Shown piece after piece: positions 1-9,267 of a stretch of DNA of 64,000 bases. This DNA comes from Psychrosphaera sp. B3R10. GTDB lineage: Bacteria > Pseudomonadota > Gammaproteobacteria > Enterobacterales > Alteromonadaceae. The notes beneath the pieces are model-generated. The model was not told the DNA's origin, did not search any database, and worked only from the letters and a program-made list of their open reading frames with translations. Positions within the stretch are counted from its first letter, which is position 1; every line of letters starts with the position of its first letter. Where the stretch lies: assembly GCF_018861025.1 (NCBI RefSeq), contig NZ_JAHKQH010000005.1, positions 1 to 64,000 of the forward strand. The letters are read 5' to 3'. The position numbers and the translations under genes were made by a program.

Positions 1-112
1 GTCTGTCTAGAGGATTTTCAGTGTCGCTGATCGGGATATCAAAGGGTCGATAGCACGGACCAGCGGGGTCAGAGTTGCTGATTTAAATCATACACCCGCC
101 CGTTCATATGAA

Positions 113-595
113 TTAGATGGTTTTTTCTATATGGGCATTAATCGATTTAGTCATGTAGTGAATATTCACCATAGGCATTGATTCAGGGTATACCGTATGA
201 ACAAATCCCAGTTTTTGGTACGCTGATACCGCTGGTGGGTTATCTGTCATGACAAATAACGACGCCTTGTCTAATGCTAATTTATCTTTGCCTAGGGCAA
301 TGAGGCCGTTAACGAGAGCATTGATATGGCCTCTGCCGCGGAACTGTGGATTGATAATTAGTCGCGCCAAATGAATATGCCCTAAACGCTCGTAATACTG
401 ACCAAAACCAATAAATTTTTTATCCTGAATTAAGCTATAGCTTGCGATTGAATCTAGTTTTAAATCTTCGACAAAACTGTCTGTGGTAAACGGGATTCTA
501 AAGTTGGGACCAGACCATAAGGTAAGTGCCTCCATTGTCGGAAACCAGGTCATTAGTGTAGCCAAATGATCTTGAGTAGGTGGTATCAACTTCAT
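113..595 (-). CDS. GNAT-family N-acetyltransferase
   Basis: This 160-residue protein has the layout of a GCN5-related acetyltransferase, which moves an acetyl group from acetyl-CoA to an amine. The acetyl-CoA loop is visible as NPQFRGRG at residues 82-89, and the C-terminal helix-strand motif as AVSAYQKLGF at 122-131. The length is normal for a single-domain member. The substrate cannot be told from sequence. It starts at ATG, lies on the same strand as yheU and yheT, and is separated from yheU by about 70 bases without a clear terminator, so weak read-through is possible. The 112 bases between it and the window edge hold nothing I recognise. Confidence 0.8.
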   Translation of the reverse strand: MKLIPPTQDHLATLMTWFPTMEALTLWSGPNFRIPFTTDSFVEDLKLDSIASYSLIQDKKFIGFGQYYERLGHIHLARLIINPQFRGRGHINALVNGLIALGKDKLALDKASLFVMTDNPPAVSAYQKLGFVHTVYPESMPMVNIHYMTKSINAHIEKTI

Positions 596-665
596 TTAAT
601 CGCCTTTAGTATCAAGATTTATCTACTATTTGGTATAGCTTCGTCTTACAGCTTTTTATGTTAGT

Positions 666-887
666 TTATTCGGCTTTAAACGTGTCTGCTTGCATTAAAT
701 TAATGGATTCATGTAATTCCGAAAATACTATAACGATAGACTCTGATTTAATTTGGTTTAAAACATCCTGTTTTTTAGCTGCAAATGACTTTTCCTGTTC
801 GCCATAATCGGTGCCTTCACGCAGTACAAAAGATTCTATAATTCCATCGAGTGCGTCGTCACTGAGGTTTTGCCATGGGATGATCAT
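666..887 (-). CDS. yheU: YheU family protein
   Basis: A 73-residue protein that matches the YheU family (UPF0270): it begins with the typical MIIPWQ and keeps the REGTDYG motif at about residues 23-29. The role of YheU is unknown, although in E. coli it also sits next to yheT. Its start codon overlaps the stop codon of yheT by an ATGA junction, so the two are translationally coupled. The family identity is firm and the function is open. Confidence 0.85.
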   Translation of the reverse strand: MIIPWQNLSDDALDGIIESFVLREGTDYGEQEKSFAAKKQDVLNQIKSESIVIVFSELHESINLMQADTFKAE

Positions 888-1912
888 TTAGGTGTCGCTA
901 TGAGTGATTGAATAAATTCGACAGTTCGTGTTTCTGCCCAAAATTCAGGGTTGAACGGGTTGTTGCCCGCTAAAAATCCAACGTGCCCACCGTGATGGCT
1001 CACTTCTAACGTTACGTAGTCAGACAACATATCTGTTGTTGGGATAACCTCTTTGGTCATAAATGGATCGTCTTCAGCATGAATTATTAATGTCGGCGTT
1101 TGACAGCTTTTTAGAAACTGGTTGCCACTCGCTTTTTGATAATAATCTAGACCACTTTCAAAACCATTAAGTGGCGCCGTTATTTTTTCATCAAACTCAA
1201 CTAAGGTTTTAATGTTTTTTACATCGTCGATTTTCAATTTAATTGGAAACGAGTCTTGTAAATAGTCGATTTTTTTACAGGTACTGTTAACCAGTTTATC
1301 CACTAAATACTTCTCGTAAACGGTCGCAAAACCATGTCCGATAGCGTCTGCACAGATAGCGAGGTCAAGCGGTGCTGAAATTACCACTGCACCTTCAAGG
1401 TGGCTGTTTTCGTTTTCACCAACATATTTAGCTAATACATTACCACCAAGTGAAAAACCGACAGCATAAATTGGATTGTTCGGAAATCGCTGTTTTAAGT
1501 ATTGAATAAATTCGGCGACATCAGTCGTTTGGCCAGAATGGTACGTTTGCGCTTTACGATTTGTTTGGTTGCCGCAACCGCGGAAGTGCATTAACACTGA
1601 GCTCCACTTGTTATTGTACAACGCATTCATCATGCGCTTTGCATAAAAGCTGTCTATGGAGCCTTCTAAACCGTGGAGAACCAAAACGATGGGTTGCTCT
1701 GGTTCAATATCATTGGTATGTCGGCTCCATGATATTTCCACAAAGTCGCCATCGGAGAGGTCAAACTGATTATGCCAAACTCTAAAATCACAAGGGACCG
1801 GATATAATCTCGGTACGATTGTTTGCAAATGACGATTTTTGAGCCACCAAGCAGGTTTGAATTTCGACTTAATCTGTAAGTCCGACTGTTTTGTTAGTGA
1901 ATTTATTGACAT
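884..1912 (-). CDS. yheT: YheT-type alpha/beta hydrolase
   Basis: A cytoplasmic alpha/beta-hydrolase of the YheT/UPF0017 (AB-hydrolase 4) family. The nucleophile elbow GFSLGG, the oxyanion-side motif VLHGLEGS, a late acid in HAEDDPF and the catalytic His in SHHGGHVGF are all visible. I place the start at the ATG at 1912, giving 342 residues, because AGGGG lies three bases upstream and E. coli YheT is 340 residues long. The longer reading to 1990 would need a TTG and adds unrelated residues. The family is assigned as a carboxylesterase, but the natural substrate is not known. Confidence 0.85.
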   Translation of the reverse strand: MSINSLTKQSDLQIKSKFKPAWWLKNRHLQTIVPRLYPVPCDFRVWHNQFDLSDGDFVEISWSRHTNDIEPEQPIVLVLHGLEGSIDSFYAKRMMNALYNNKWSSVLMHFRGCGNQTNRKAQTYHSGQTTDVAEFIQYLKQRFPNNPIYAVGFSLGGNVLAKYVGENENSHLEGAVVISAPLDLAICADAIGHGFATVYEKYLVDKLVNSTCKKIDYLQDSFPIKLKIDDVKNIKTLVEFDEKITAPLNGFESGLDYYQKASGNQFLKSCQTPTLIIHAEDDPFMTKEVIPTTDMLSDYVTLEVSHHGGHVGFLAGNNPFNPEFWAETRTVEFIQSLIATPK

Positions 1913-2004
1913 AGACCCCTCAAAGTAATGTGTAGATCTGAGGTCTAAGTACAGGTTTTTCAAGCTTGAGAAAGCGACTTGTTGTGACAATTTTTGATGA
2001 AATA

Positions 2005-2038
2005 AAACGGCGAGCTGATGAAGTATCAGCCCGCCGTC
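2005..2038 (-). terminator. Terminator of the TonB2 operon
   Basis: An inverted repeat (CGGCGaGCTGAT and ATCAGCcCGCCG, one mismatch, short loop) lies just after the TPR gene. Read on the minus strand, the stem is followed by TTTTATTT, which gives a good intrinsic terminator. Confidence 0.8.
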
Positions 2039-2067
2039 TTTAAAACGCTAATTGTGGAGTATAAAAA

Positions 2068-3387
2068 TTACAAACTTGCCGCTAATTGACGTGCATTGTT
2101 TTGTTCACGTTCGACAAATTTAAGCCATTGCTGAGCCATTTTTTTTGCATTTTTATACGCTTTAGCCTGTTCAAATGCCTGCAATGCTTGGTCAAATTGC
2201 TTTAAGTTAAAATTTGCCATTCCAAGGGCTAAATAGAGATTACCTGGGTTGTCCAATTTACCTCTTTTAGCTGCGGCCTTTGCTGCGACCACGGTTTCTT
2301 CAAAACGACCTTGTTGTAACCGGATCTCAGCAATCTGCTGACTCGCCACGCCGGTATCAGAGATATCCGCCAATGTTTGATAAGTCGCTACGGCTTTGTC
2401 GTATTCTTTTGCACCGACATATGACTGCGCTAAGAAGCTCAATGTTTTGTCATCTTTGTTTAGCGCGCCAAGTTCAAATCCTTTTTCGATAACCTGAGCG
2501 GCTTTAAACGGCAGTCCATTTAAATAATATACCTGCGATAAATTTCTTAAATCAGAACGTTTAGTGACATATCCTTGCTGGAAAGCCGCTTCTAATACCG
2601 CAAGTTGCTTGCCTTCTTCACCGATTTCACCGTACATACCACCGAGTTGTAACCAGTATTCAGGCTTGTTAAATAAACGCACCATGTTTTCTAAAACGGC
2701 TGCTACTTTTGCCGGTTGTTTCAGTTCAAAATAAACGGCACGTTGCAATACGTACCAACTTTCTTCTGCTAAAAACCCATCGGCGACTTGTAACTCAATT
2801 GCTTGGTCGATATAACCTGCTGCCGCGCTGTAATCTTTTTGTTGATAAGTTGCCTGTGCTTTTAGGACATAGTTTTTAACTGGGATCTTACCGCCATCAA
2901 CTTGTTCCCATTGCTCAAGATATTGCAGAGTCTTGTCGTACTTGCCGCTAGCCATTGCAAGTTGTGATAAAGAGAACAGAGTGCCTTTTTCTAATGACTC
3001 TGGGATCGGGTTTTGTTTCACAACTTGTTCAAATGACGCAAGTGCTTCATCTACGCGTTCAGCGTTGTAATAGATAAAACCATAAAAATTAAACATCATG
3101 GCTTTTTCGTAGCTGTTAAGGCTCGATGATTTTGATTTAACTTGGTCTAGAACTTCTAAGCCTTCAGCCACATTGCCTTTGTCAGCCAACTCCTGCGCCC
3201 GGGCCAATTGACTATAAACACGAGCGCCTAAAGCGGGGGTTCTACGGCGCTTTTTTTCAACGCTACTATCTGTGCTTTTGTCAGCAGCAAACGCGCTTGC
3301 AACTTGGATGTTTGGCAAGATGTCCGTCAAGCCTGTTGAGAGCAAAATGCTGCTCGCAATAATGGAATAAGATAACCAGTTTTTCAT
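2068..3387 (-). CDS. TonB2-associated tetratricopeptide repeat protein
   Basis: A 439-residue secreted protein with an N-terminal signal peptide followed by about ten TPR-like helical repeats (for example the AMMFNFYGFIYYNAERVDEAL and NLYLALGMANFNLKQFDQAL regions). It is the last gene of the DUF3450-ttpC-exbB-exbD-tonB operon and begins 13 bases after tonB. In marine gammaproteobacteria this TPR protein regularly ends TonB2 operons; a periplasmic scaffold or assembly role is inferred. I chose the ATG at 3387 (AGGAA seven bases upstream) rather than a TTG two codons earlier. Confidence 0.8.
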   Translation of the reverse strand: MKNWLSYSIIASSILLSTGLTDILPNIQVASAFAADKSTDSSVEKKRRRTPALGARVYSQLARAQELADKGNVAEGLEVLDQVKSKSSSLNSYEKAMMFNFYGFIYYNAERVDEALASFEQVVKQNPIPESLEKGTLFSLSQLAMASGKYDKTLQYLEQWEQVDGGKIPVKNYVLKAQATYQQKDYSAAAGYIDQAIELQVADGFLAEESWYVLQRAVYFELKQPAKVAAVLENMVRLFNKPEYWLQLGGMYGEIGEEGKQLAVLEAAFQQGYVTKRSDLRNLSQVYYLNGLPFKAAQVIEKGFELGALNKDDKTLSFLAQSYVGAKEYDKAVATYQTLADISDTGVASQQIAEIRLQQGRFEETVVAAKAAAKRGKLDNPGNLYLALGMANFNLKQFDQALQAFEQAKAYKNAKKMAQQWLKFVEREQNNARQLAASL

Positions 3388-3400
3388 TTTCAATTTCCTA

Positions 3401-4012
3401 CTAACCGTTCATTTCAAACGTAATGCGGTTTTGAACCCCAGAAACTTCAGTTGCTTCACCGTTTACGACACGAGGTTTGTATTTGAATTTAAGTGCAGCG
3501 TCCATTGCTGCTCGGTCAAACAAGCCTTCAGGCTGTGCTTCAATTACGATTGGACGCCTGACCGCACCGGTTTTGTCTACGGTAAACTCAACAATAACGT
3601 AACCCTCAATACCGCGCTGTAATGCACGTCTTGGGTACACAGGTGCAACTTTTACGATAGGTAAATATTCGCCGTCCCCAGACTCTAGTGCAAGGCCGCC
3701 ATCGAGTGAAATGTCGGCAGAAATATCAGCGCCAAAATCAAAACTAGATTGGTTGGCATCTGCTGTTTGCGGCGACATTTGTGGCTGTTCCATTGGCGGA
3801 GGCGGCTCTTCCGGAGTTGGTGGTTTTTTCGGTTTACGTTCTTTTTTCTGTACGGACTCTTCCTGTTTGAGCCTAACAAAATCAAGAACATTACCCTGGG
3901 CCGGCTCAGTTAAAGCCGAACCACCTGATTTGATAAGGGCCTGCATGCCAAATAACAAACCTAAAGTGATAACGGCTGCGATGGCGAAGGCAATAATAAG
4001 GCGTTGCAACAT
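3401..4012 (-). CDS. tonB: Energy transducer TonB (TonB2 type)
   Basis: A 203-residue TonB. It has one N-terminal membrane anchor (about residues 5-27), a short proline/lysine stretch KKPPTPEEPPPPMEQPQ that spans the periplasm, and a C-terminal TonB domain with the conserved YPRRALQRGIEGYVIVEF region. The short spacer is typical of TonB2 proteins. It passes proton-motive energy from the ExbB/ExbD motor to outer-membrane TonB-dependent receptors, such as the one at 15-17.7 kb. The gene lies 8 bases after exbD in the same operon. Confidence 0.92.
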   Translation of the reverse strand: MLQRLIIAFAIAAVITLGLLFGMQALIKSGGSALTEPAQGNVLDFVRLKQEESVQKKERKPKKPPTPEEPPPPMEQPQMSPQTADANQSSFDFGADISADISLDGGLALESGDGEYLPIVKVAPVYPRRALQRGIEGYVIVEFTVDKTGAVRRPIVIEAQPEGLFDRAAMDAALKFKYKPRVVNGEATEVSGVQNRITFEMNG

Positions 4013-4020
4013 AGTAATAC

Positions 4021-4431
4021 CTATTGGTCTTGTGCTGCGATGGAAACATCAAACGCACCAGCGGCACGTGACGCATCCATAACTTTAATTAATGTATCTG
4101 TCGTCGACTTTTTATCAGCTTGAATAACAACTGACCCCTGAGGGTTCTCAGCTTTCAAACGCTCGATGTTGGCTTGTACTGCACGGATATCAACACGACG
4201 TTTGTTTATCCAAATTTCGCCTTTATCTGAAATTGCGACCAGGATATTTGCTCGTTCTTTCTTAACTGCAGTTGCGGCTTCAGGGCGGTTGACGTCAATA
4301 CCCGCTTCTTTAACAAACGATGCGGTGACGATAAAAAAGATCAGCATGATAAAAACAACGTCTAACATAGGGGTTAAATCGATTGCTTCGTTTTCTTCTT
4401 CTGCAAGTAAGTTCGCTAATGGCGCTCTCAT
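4021..4431 (-). CDS. exbD: Biopolymer transporter ExbD
   Basis: A 136-residue ExbD/TolR protein: short cytoplasmic N-terminus, a single membrane helix beginning DLTPMLDVVFIMLIFFIV with the essential channel aspartate in TPMLDV, and a periplasmic domain. It forms the proton-driven motor with ExbB. A GGAAA ribosome site precedes the ATG. It lies between exbB and tonB in the same operon. Confidence 0.93.
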   Translation of the reverse strand: MRAPLANLLAEEENEAIDLTPMLDVVFIMLIFFIVTASFVKEAGIDVNRPEAATAVKKERANILVAISDKGEIWINKRRVDIRAVQANIERLKAENPQGSVVIQADKKSTTDTLIKVMDASRAAGAFDVSIAAQDQ

Positions 4432-4450
4432 GATGTTTCCTTAAACTTGG

Positions 4451-4984
4451 TTAGTGTTGGATTTCCAACTCTAACGAGTCTTCTAATATTTCGATTTCAC
4501 GTTTTGCTTTTCGTTGTAAATAACTATTTGCAAATACGCCTGAAAGCGCGCCAACCATGCCAGCCATTGTTGGGATCGTCGCTTTTGATACTCCACCGGC
4601 CATCGAGCGAACGTTACCGCCGCCACTGATTGCCATAACATCAAACACTTCAATCATCCCCGTTACGGTTCCGAGTAGTCCCATTAACGGGCAAAGTGCA
4701 ACAAACGTTGTGATTAACGTTAAGTTTTGATCGAGTTTTAATTTTGCTCTTGCGACAAATGCCTGACGAATTTGCTCAGCATTCCAAGAAGCGCGCTCTG
4801 CACGCGCTTGCCAGTTGCTGATTAATGATTTTTTCATTTTTTTATGACCAGTGAAGCCATAAATCAATCTTTCCAAAATCATTAACCACATTACAAATAT
4901 CATCACAGCAATGGCGCTTAATATGATGCCGCCGGAGTCTAAAAACTCTCTGATGGCCTCTAAACCTTCTGTGAAAAACAACAC
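4451..4984 (-). CDS. exbB: ExbB proton-channel protein (TonB2 type)
   Basis: A 177-residue MotA/TolQ/ExbB family protein with three membrane helices and the conserved LCPLMGLLGTVTGMIEVF segment that lines the proton channel. The start is GTG, supported by AAGGAG six bases upstream; the leading MLFFTEGLEAIREFLDSGG is typical of the short ExbB2 type. It follows ttpC by 10 bases. Confidence 0.92.
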   Translation of the reverse strand: MLFFTEGLEAIREFLDSGGIILSAIAVMIFVMWLMILERLIYGFTGHKKMKKSLISNWQARAERASWNAEQIRQAFVARAKLKLDQNLTLITTFVALCPLMGLLGTVTGMIEVFDVMAISGGGNVRSMAGGVSKATIPTMAGMVGALSGVFANSYLQRKAKREIEILEDSLELEIQH

Positions 4985-4994
4985 GCCGGTCTCC

Positions 4995-6410
4995 TTACGC
5001 TACTTGACTAGCGTTGGCTTTTTTAATTTCTTGGCGACGGCCAAGTTGTTCTTCAGCACGCTCTGCAATAATGCCTGCGCTTTGTTCTTGAATAGTGAAC
5101 AAAATGTTTTTGCTGCGTGTATTTAACATGCTCGATAACACTACCGTTGGAATGGCTACAACTAGACCTAAAACGGTTGTCATTAGGGCTGTAGAAATAC
5201 CACCTGCCATAAGTTTCGGGTCACCGGCACCAAACAATGTAATTGCTTGGAACGTCTTAATCATCCCGGTAACCGTACCAAGTAGACCAAGTAGCGGTGC
5301 AACAACCGATACAATCTTGATCAAGGTTAAGTTACGCGTAATCTTTGGCATTTCTCTGAGCATGGCTTCAGAAAGTTTCAGTTCTAGCGTCTCGTAGGCT
5401 ACGTTAGGGAATTGTTGATTTACTTTTAGGACGCGGCCTAATGGGTTGTTGTCGCTGAGTTCTTTAGATTTCAGCTGACGTATCACTTTTTGACCGATAA
5501 TGGTAAGAGCGACAAAACGTTCAAAGGCAATTAAGAAAGCGATAATACCGACAACGATAATGATGTAACCAACTGTACCGCCCTGTTCAACACGTTCTTG
5601 TGTGTTTGGCGCTTGTACTAATAGACCTAAAATTGAACCACCTGTAGGGTCTAGGGCAAATGGAACAACGTCGTTAGTTGATGTTTGAAGCTCCTGAGCG
5701 TTATCTAAAAAACGACCAGAAGGTTGACGAATCAGCTCGGCAACAGTGCCCGTTGTTGGGTTTAAATCTAAATATTTACCGTCGGCGACAAGTGAAAATG
5801 AACCAATACGCAGAACTTCTTTATTTACTTTGTTGCCGTTGGCTTCTACAACGTCTGTTGTAAAACGAGCTACTTTGCCTTGTTCTGTCATTTCACGCTG
5901 TAGTTCGAACCAAACTTGCTCGATTTCTGCAATTGACGCTAAGTTAGAGCTGCCGCCCATGCTTTGGGCTAGTTCTTCGAAGAACACATCACGGCCTGGA
6001 TATTGAGCCGACACGTTAGATAATTTAAATTTGCCTGCGGTATCACCAGAGACTTGTTGTAAAACGCCAAACAGTTCTTTTAAAGAACCCATGCGTTTGT
6101 TTAACGCTTCTGATAAGTCAGCTAATTTAAATTCGTTGTTTTCGAATTGTGTTTCTAACTTCTCAGAAGTTTTAATCGCATTGTTACGACGTGTAGTTGA
6201 CTCGTTAAGCAATTTAACTTGTTCTGTTTTTTGAGATAGGAAACGTTGCTCACGGCTTTTATTTTCCTGTGACTGAGCAAGTTGACCTTGCTCTAAACGT
6301 TGTAATAACTCGTCTAAGTTAAGTGGTTTGGCTTCGTCGGCCGCAAACACTGAACATGCAAAACCAGTTGCGATGATTGCTGTTAAAGCGGGTTTAATAA
6401 ACTTAATCAT
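4995..6410 (-). CDS. ttpC: TtpC-like MotA/TolQ/ExbB protein with periplasmic extension
   Basis: A 471-residue protein with a cleavable signal peptide (SVFA then ADEA at about residue 23), a long coiled-coil periplasmic part up to about residue 270, and a C-terminal ExbB-like domain with the channel motif VAPLLGLLGTVTGMIKTF. This layout is that of TtpC, the fourth component of Vibrio TonB2 systems, required there together with ExbB2, ExbD2 and TonB2. Its place upstream of exbB and downstream of a DUF3450 gene matches the conserved TonB2 operon. Confidence 0.88.
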   Translation of the reverse strand: MIKFIKPALTAIIATGFACSVFAADEAKPLNLDELLQRLEQGQLAQSQENKSREQRFLSQKTEQVKLLNESTTRRNNAIKTSEKLETQFENNEFKLADLSEALNKRMGSLKELFGVLQQVSGDTAGKFKLSNVSAQYPGRDVFFEELAQSMGGSSNLASIAEIEQVWFELQREMTEQGKVARFTTDVVEANGNKVNKEVLRIGSFSLVADGKYLDLNPTTGTVAELIRQPSGRFLDNAQELQTSTNDVVPFALDPTGGSILGLLVQAPNTQERVEQGGTVGYIIIVVGIIAFLIAFERFVALTIIGQKVIRQLKSKELSDNNPLGRVLKVNQQFPNVAYETLELKLSEAMLREMPKITRNLTLIKIVSVVAPLLGLLGTVTGMIKTFQAITLFGAGDPKLMAGGISTALMTTVLGLVVAIPTVVLSSMLNTRSKNILFTIQEQSAGIIAERAEEQLGRRQEIKKANASQVA

Positions 6411-6441
6411 TTTTGTTAACCTTTAAATTCAGTGTCTGGGC

Positions 6442-7209
6442 TTATGGCGCGGCTTTGATTGGCATAACTAACAGGTCTGGGGCGAGTTGTTTTTTCGCCA
6501 TACGCAGTCCTTTAGTAATGTGCATGCGATAGTCATCGCCAAGGTTTTGCCAAGATTGAGTTTCGTTATCCCAACGTCCTGCAACTGAACCATCACGAGT
6601 TTGATACATAAGAGCAACACGCCCGATACGTAAAAAATCAACATCGCGTTGTTGACCATTCACATCGATGATGCCGGCATAGGCTTCGATTGAACGTCCG
6701 TAGGCAACTTCAACTTGGTAAGCTTCTAATACGCGGCGAAATTTTTCAGAAACAGCAACGTCTGCGCGTTCCATCATAGTGTTTAAGCCGGAAATTCGGT
6801 TTGCGCGTTCTTCAGGTAAAAACGGCACGTCTAATTCTACAAACTGCGCTAACCCGTCAATCATGCGGATCATCAAAGGCGTGATTTGGCGTTCAATAAC
6901 AGAGACTTGGTCAATATCTAAGTTGAGCTTTTTCATCTCAGCTAACTGATTGTTGATTTGCTTCTGTAGTTGATTGTTGTAAACGTCCAAACCTTCGATT
7001 TCTTTATTTACAGTTTGATACTGCTGAAATTTCGATTGTGTTTGTTCTGTTAATTTATCAATTTTAGCCTGTGACGTTGAAGCAGATGCAGTGATTTCAC
7101 TGCTCTTTTCAATCACAGGTTGAAGTTCGTCTGCCTCAGCTAGGCTAGGCGTAATAACGCATGCAGCAATAATTGCTGAGCTGACTAAGTGTGTTGCAAA
7201 TTTTTTCAT
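6442..7209 (-). CDS. DUF3450 periplasmic protein, first gene of the TonB2 operon
   Basis: A 255-residue secreted protein: signal peptide MKKFATHLVSSAIIAACVITPSLA, then a long coiled-coil region (about residues 30-120) and a conserved C-terminal part. DUF3450 proteins are almost always encoded next to TonB2 genes; a role in energy transduction is inferred. I chose the ATG at 7209 because it begins a clean signal peptide; a longer reading from 7341 adds 44 unlikely residues. The promoter probably lies in 7210-7460, shared with the divergent c-di-GMP gene. Confidence 0.82.
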   Translation of the reverse strand: MKKFATHLVSSAIIAACVITPSLAEADELQPVIEKSSEITASASTSQAKIDKLTEQTQSKFQQYQTVNKEIEGLDVYNNQLQKQINNQLAEMKKLNLDIDQVSVIERQITPLMIRMIDGLAQFVELDVPFLPEERANRISGLNTMMERADVAVSEKFRRVLEAYQVEVAYGRSIEAYAGIIDVNGQQRDVDFLRIGRVALMYQTRDGSVAGRWDNETQSWQNLGDDYRMHITKGLRMAKKQLAPDLLVMPIKAAP

Positions 7210-7460
7210 TAAATATGACCCCATAGAAACAATGAGCGTCATTCTAGATAGGTAATGTGTCAGTTCTGCTACACAAATATTAAAGCTATGTGACAAAGGT
7301 TGTGGAATTGTGACAACGAAATAAAAATGCCGTCTTGTCACATTTTGATCATCTAATACATTTAACTTAGCGCCATTCCGTTGGTCAATAGAGAAGTATC
7401 AGACCGTACTGGTCATCATATAAAATTTATATGAAAAACAGGTTACGGCTGAGTTAAGTA

Positions 7461-9224
7461 ATGATGATGTATCCAAAAGAATATAAATTACTGTTGCAGG
7501 AATTGATAAATGAGCAAAACCTGCAAATTGTTTTTCAGCCGATATTTGACGTTATTGGCCAAGAACCAATGGGTTATGAAGCATTAACGCGCGGCCCTGT
7601 TTCTCATCCACTGCAGTTTCCTAATGTATTGTTTGAAGTGGCTCATGCATTTGGACTATTGTCCGAGTTAGAGCTTTTATGCCGCAGACTCGCATTTAAA
7701 CGATTTGCTGAATTAGAACTTGCTGGCAAACTATTTATTAATGTAAGCCCGCATACAATTGAACAAAAGTCACATCCCCATGGTGAAACCATAAAGTTAC
7801 TTCAGCAATTTGGGATCAAACCTGAAAAGTTAGTGATTGAAGTTACAGAACGTTTTGAAGCTACTGATCCGTCTTTATTAAAAGACAGTTTGCAGCATTA
7901 TCGGAACATGGGACTGCAAATTGCGATAGACGATTTAGGAACTGGCCACTCTGGATTAAAACAGTGGGCAGAGCTACGCCCAGATATAGTCAAGATTGAC
8001 AGGTACTTTATTAGTGATTGCCATAACAACATTGTTAAGCGCGAATTATTACGAACCATTTTTGAAATGGGTAAAGCGACAGGGGTGAGTATTATTGCTG
8101 AAGGTATTGAACAGCATGATGAATATATACTGTTAAAAAACTTAGGCATGCAATACGCGCAGGGCTTCTTATTAGCTAAACCGAATGTTTCACCGCAGAC
8201 CACATTCCCAAGCCAGTTAATACAATGTGTTGTTGGGAAAACAGAAGTCGCAGGATTTGATACTGAGCAATTTGAAATAGGTAACCTAGTTAAACCCGTT
8301 ATGCCTGTCAAAGCTGACCGTAAATGCATCGAAGTTTATAAGACTTTTAAAAGTGACGATAACCAACTTTGTGTTGCAGTCGTAGACGAGTACAACCAAC
8401 CAATTGGTTTAGTATATCGTGATCAATTGGCTGAGTTATTTTCAAGCGATTTTGGTCGCGCATTATACGAACGCAAAGACATCGACATGGTGATGAATCC
8501 AGTAATGTTTTCGGTTGAAATTGGCTCGCCAATAGATGAGATTAGTAAGTACATTACCGATAACGACGAGTTTGATAAACGTCCTGAATTTATTGTAGTA
8601 AACAAAGGCAAATATGTTGGCTTGGCTAATGTTAGGTCTTTGTTAAAAAAAATGACGGAGGAAAAAATCAAACACGCGCAACACGCCAACCCGCTCACCA
8701 TGTTGCCTGGCAATGTGGTTATCCAGCAACGTATCAACCATTTATTGAGCTACAATATTCCTTTTTCCATGGCGTACTTTGATTTAGATTATTTCAAACC
8801 CTTTAATGACATTTATGGGTACGCCGCAGGAGACAACGTCATTAAGCTGGTTGCCGATATTTTGTCGGAGATCTGCCGAGAGCATTTTGTTGGTCATGTC
8901 GGAGGCGACGATTTTGTCGTTATTTTTCAGTCCGGCGATTGTAAAGAGCACTGTCTTAACGTTTTAGAATGTTTTAATCAGCGGATAAGTCATTATTTTC
9001 AACCCGAGCATTTGATCCAGCGCGGCTATATGGCAAAAGACCGCGAAGGTAACGAACGACGTTTTCCTCTATTAGATTTATCCTGTGGTGTTATAAGTCC
9101 GGATGTTGAACTTATGGATACCCACCATGAAGTGTCGTTGTTAGCATCAGAAGCCAAAAAACAGTCGAAACAGGTTTCCTCTGGCATTGTCTATTTGCAA
9201 ACGACTGAGGTAAGAACGGCTTAG
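7461..9224 (+). CDS. EAL-CBS-GGDEF c-di-GMP signalling protein
   Basis: A 587-residue cytoplasmic protein. An EAL phosphodiesterase domain fills about residues 15-245, with the catalytic set visible: E40-A-L, N94, E127, DDLGTG at 157-162, K178 and AEGIE at 213-217. A pair of CBS domains (about 265-400) follows, then a GGDEF domain (about 415-575) whose signature is GGDDF rather than GGDEF; no RxxD inhibitory site is seen before it. The EAL part should hydrolyse c-di-GMP, and the CBS pair probably senses a nucleotide. Whether GGDDF is active is uncertain. Three ATG codons stand in a row at the start and the ribosome site is weak. Confidence 0.85.
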   Translation: MMMYPKEYKLLLQELINEQNLQIVFQPIFDVIGQEPMGYEALTRGPVSHPLQFPNVLFEVAHAFGLLSELELLCRRLAFKRFAELELAGKLFINVSPHTIEQKSHPHGETIKLLQQFGIKPEKLVIEVTERFEATDPSLLKDSLQHYRNMGLQIAIDDLGTGHSGLKQWAELRPDIVKIDRYFISDCHNNIVKRELLRTIFEMGKATGVSIIAEGIEQHDEYILLKNLGMQYAQGFLLAKPNVSPQTTFPSQLIQCVVGKTEVAGFDTEQFEIGNLVKPVMPVKADRKCIEVYKTFKSDDNQLCVAVVDEYNQPIGLVYRDQLAELFSSDFGRALYERKDIDMVMNPVMFSVEIGSPIDEISKYITDNDEFDKRPEFIVVNKGKYVGLANVRSLLKKMTEEKIKHAQHANPLTMLPGNVVIQQRINHLLSYNIPFSMAYFDLDYFKPFNDIYGYAAGDNVIKLVADILSEICREHFVGHVGGDDFVVIFQSGDCKEHCLNVLECFNQRISHYFQPEHLIQRGYMAKDREGNERRFPLLDLSCGVISPDVELMDTHHEVSLLASEAKKQSKQVSSGIVYLQTTEVRTA

Positions 9225-9267
9225 GCAGTAGCTTTAGTAAACTGATAAATGCCAGTGGGTTATGGCT

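Noticed and set aside
1913-1990. Longer N-terminus of YheT from a TTG
   Set aside because: The ATG at 1912 has AGGGG upstream and gives the family length.
3711-4082. Plus-strand frame opposite tonB and exbD
   Set aside because: It lies antisense to two well-supported operon genes and resembles no protein family.
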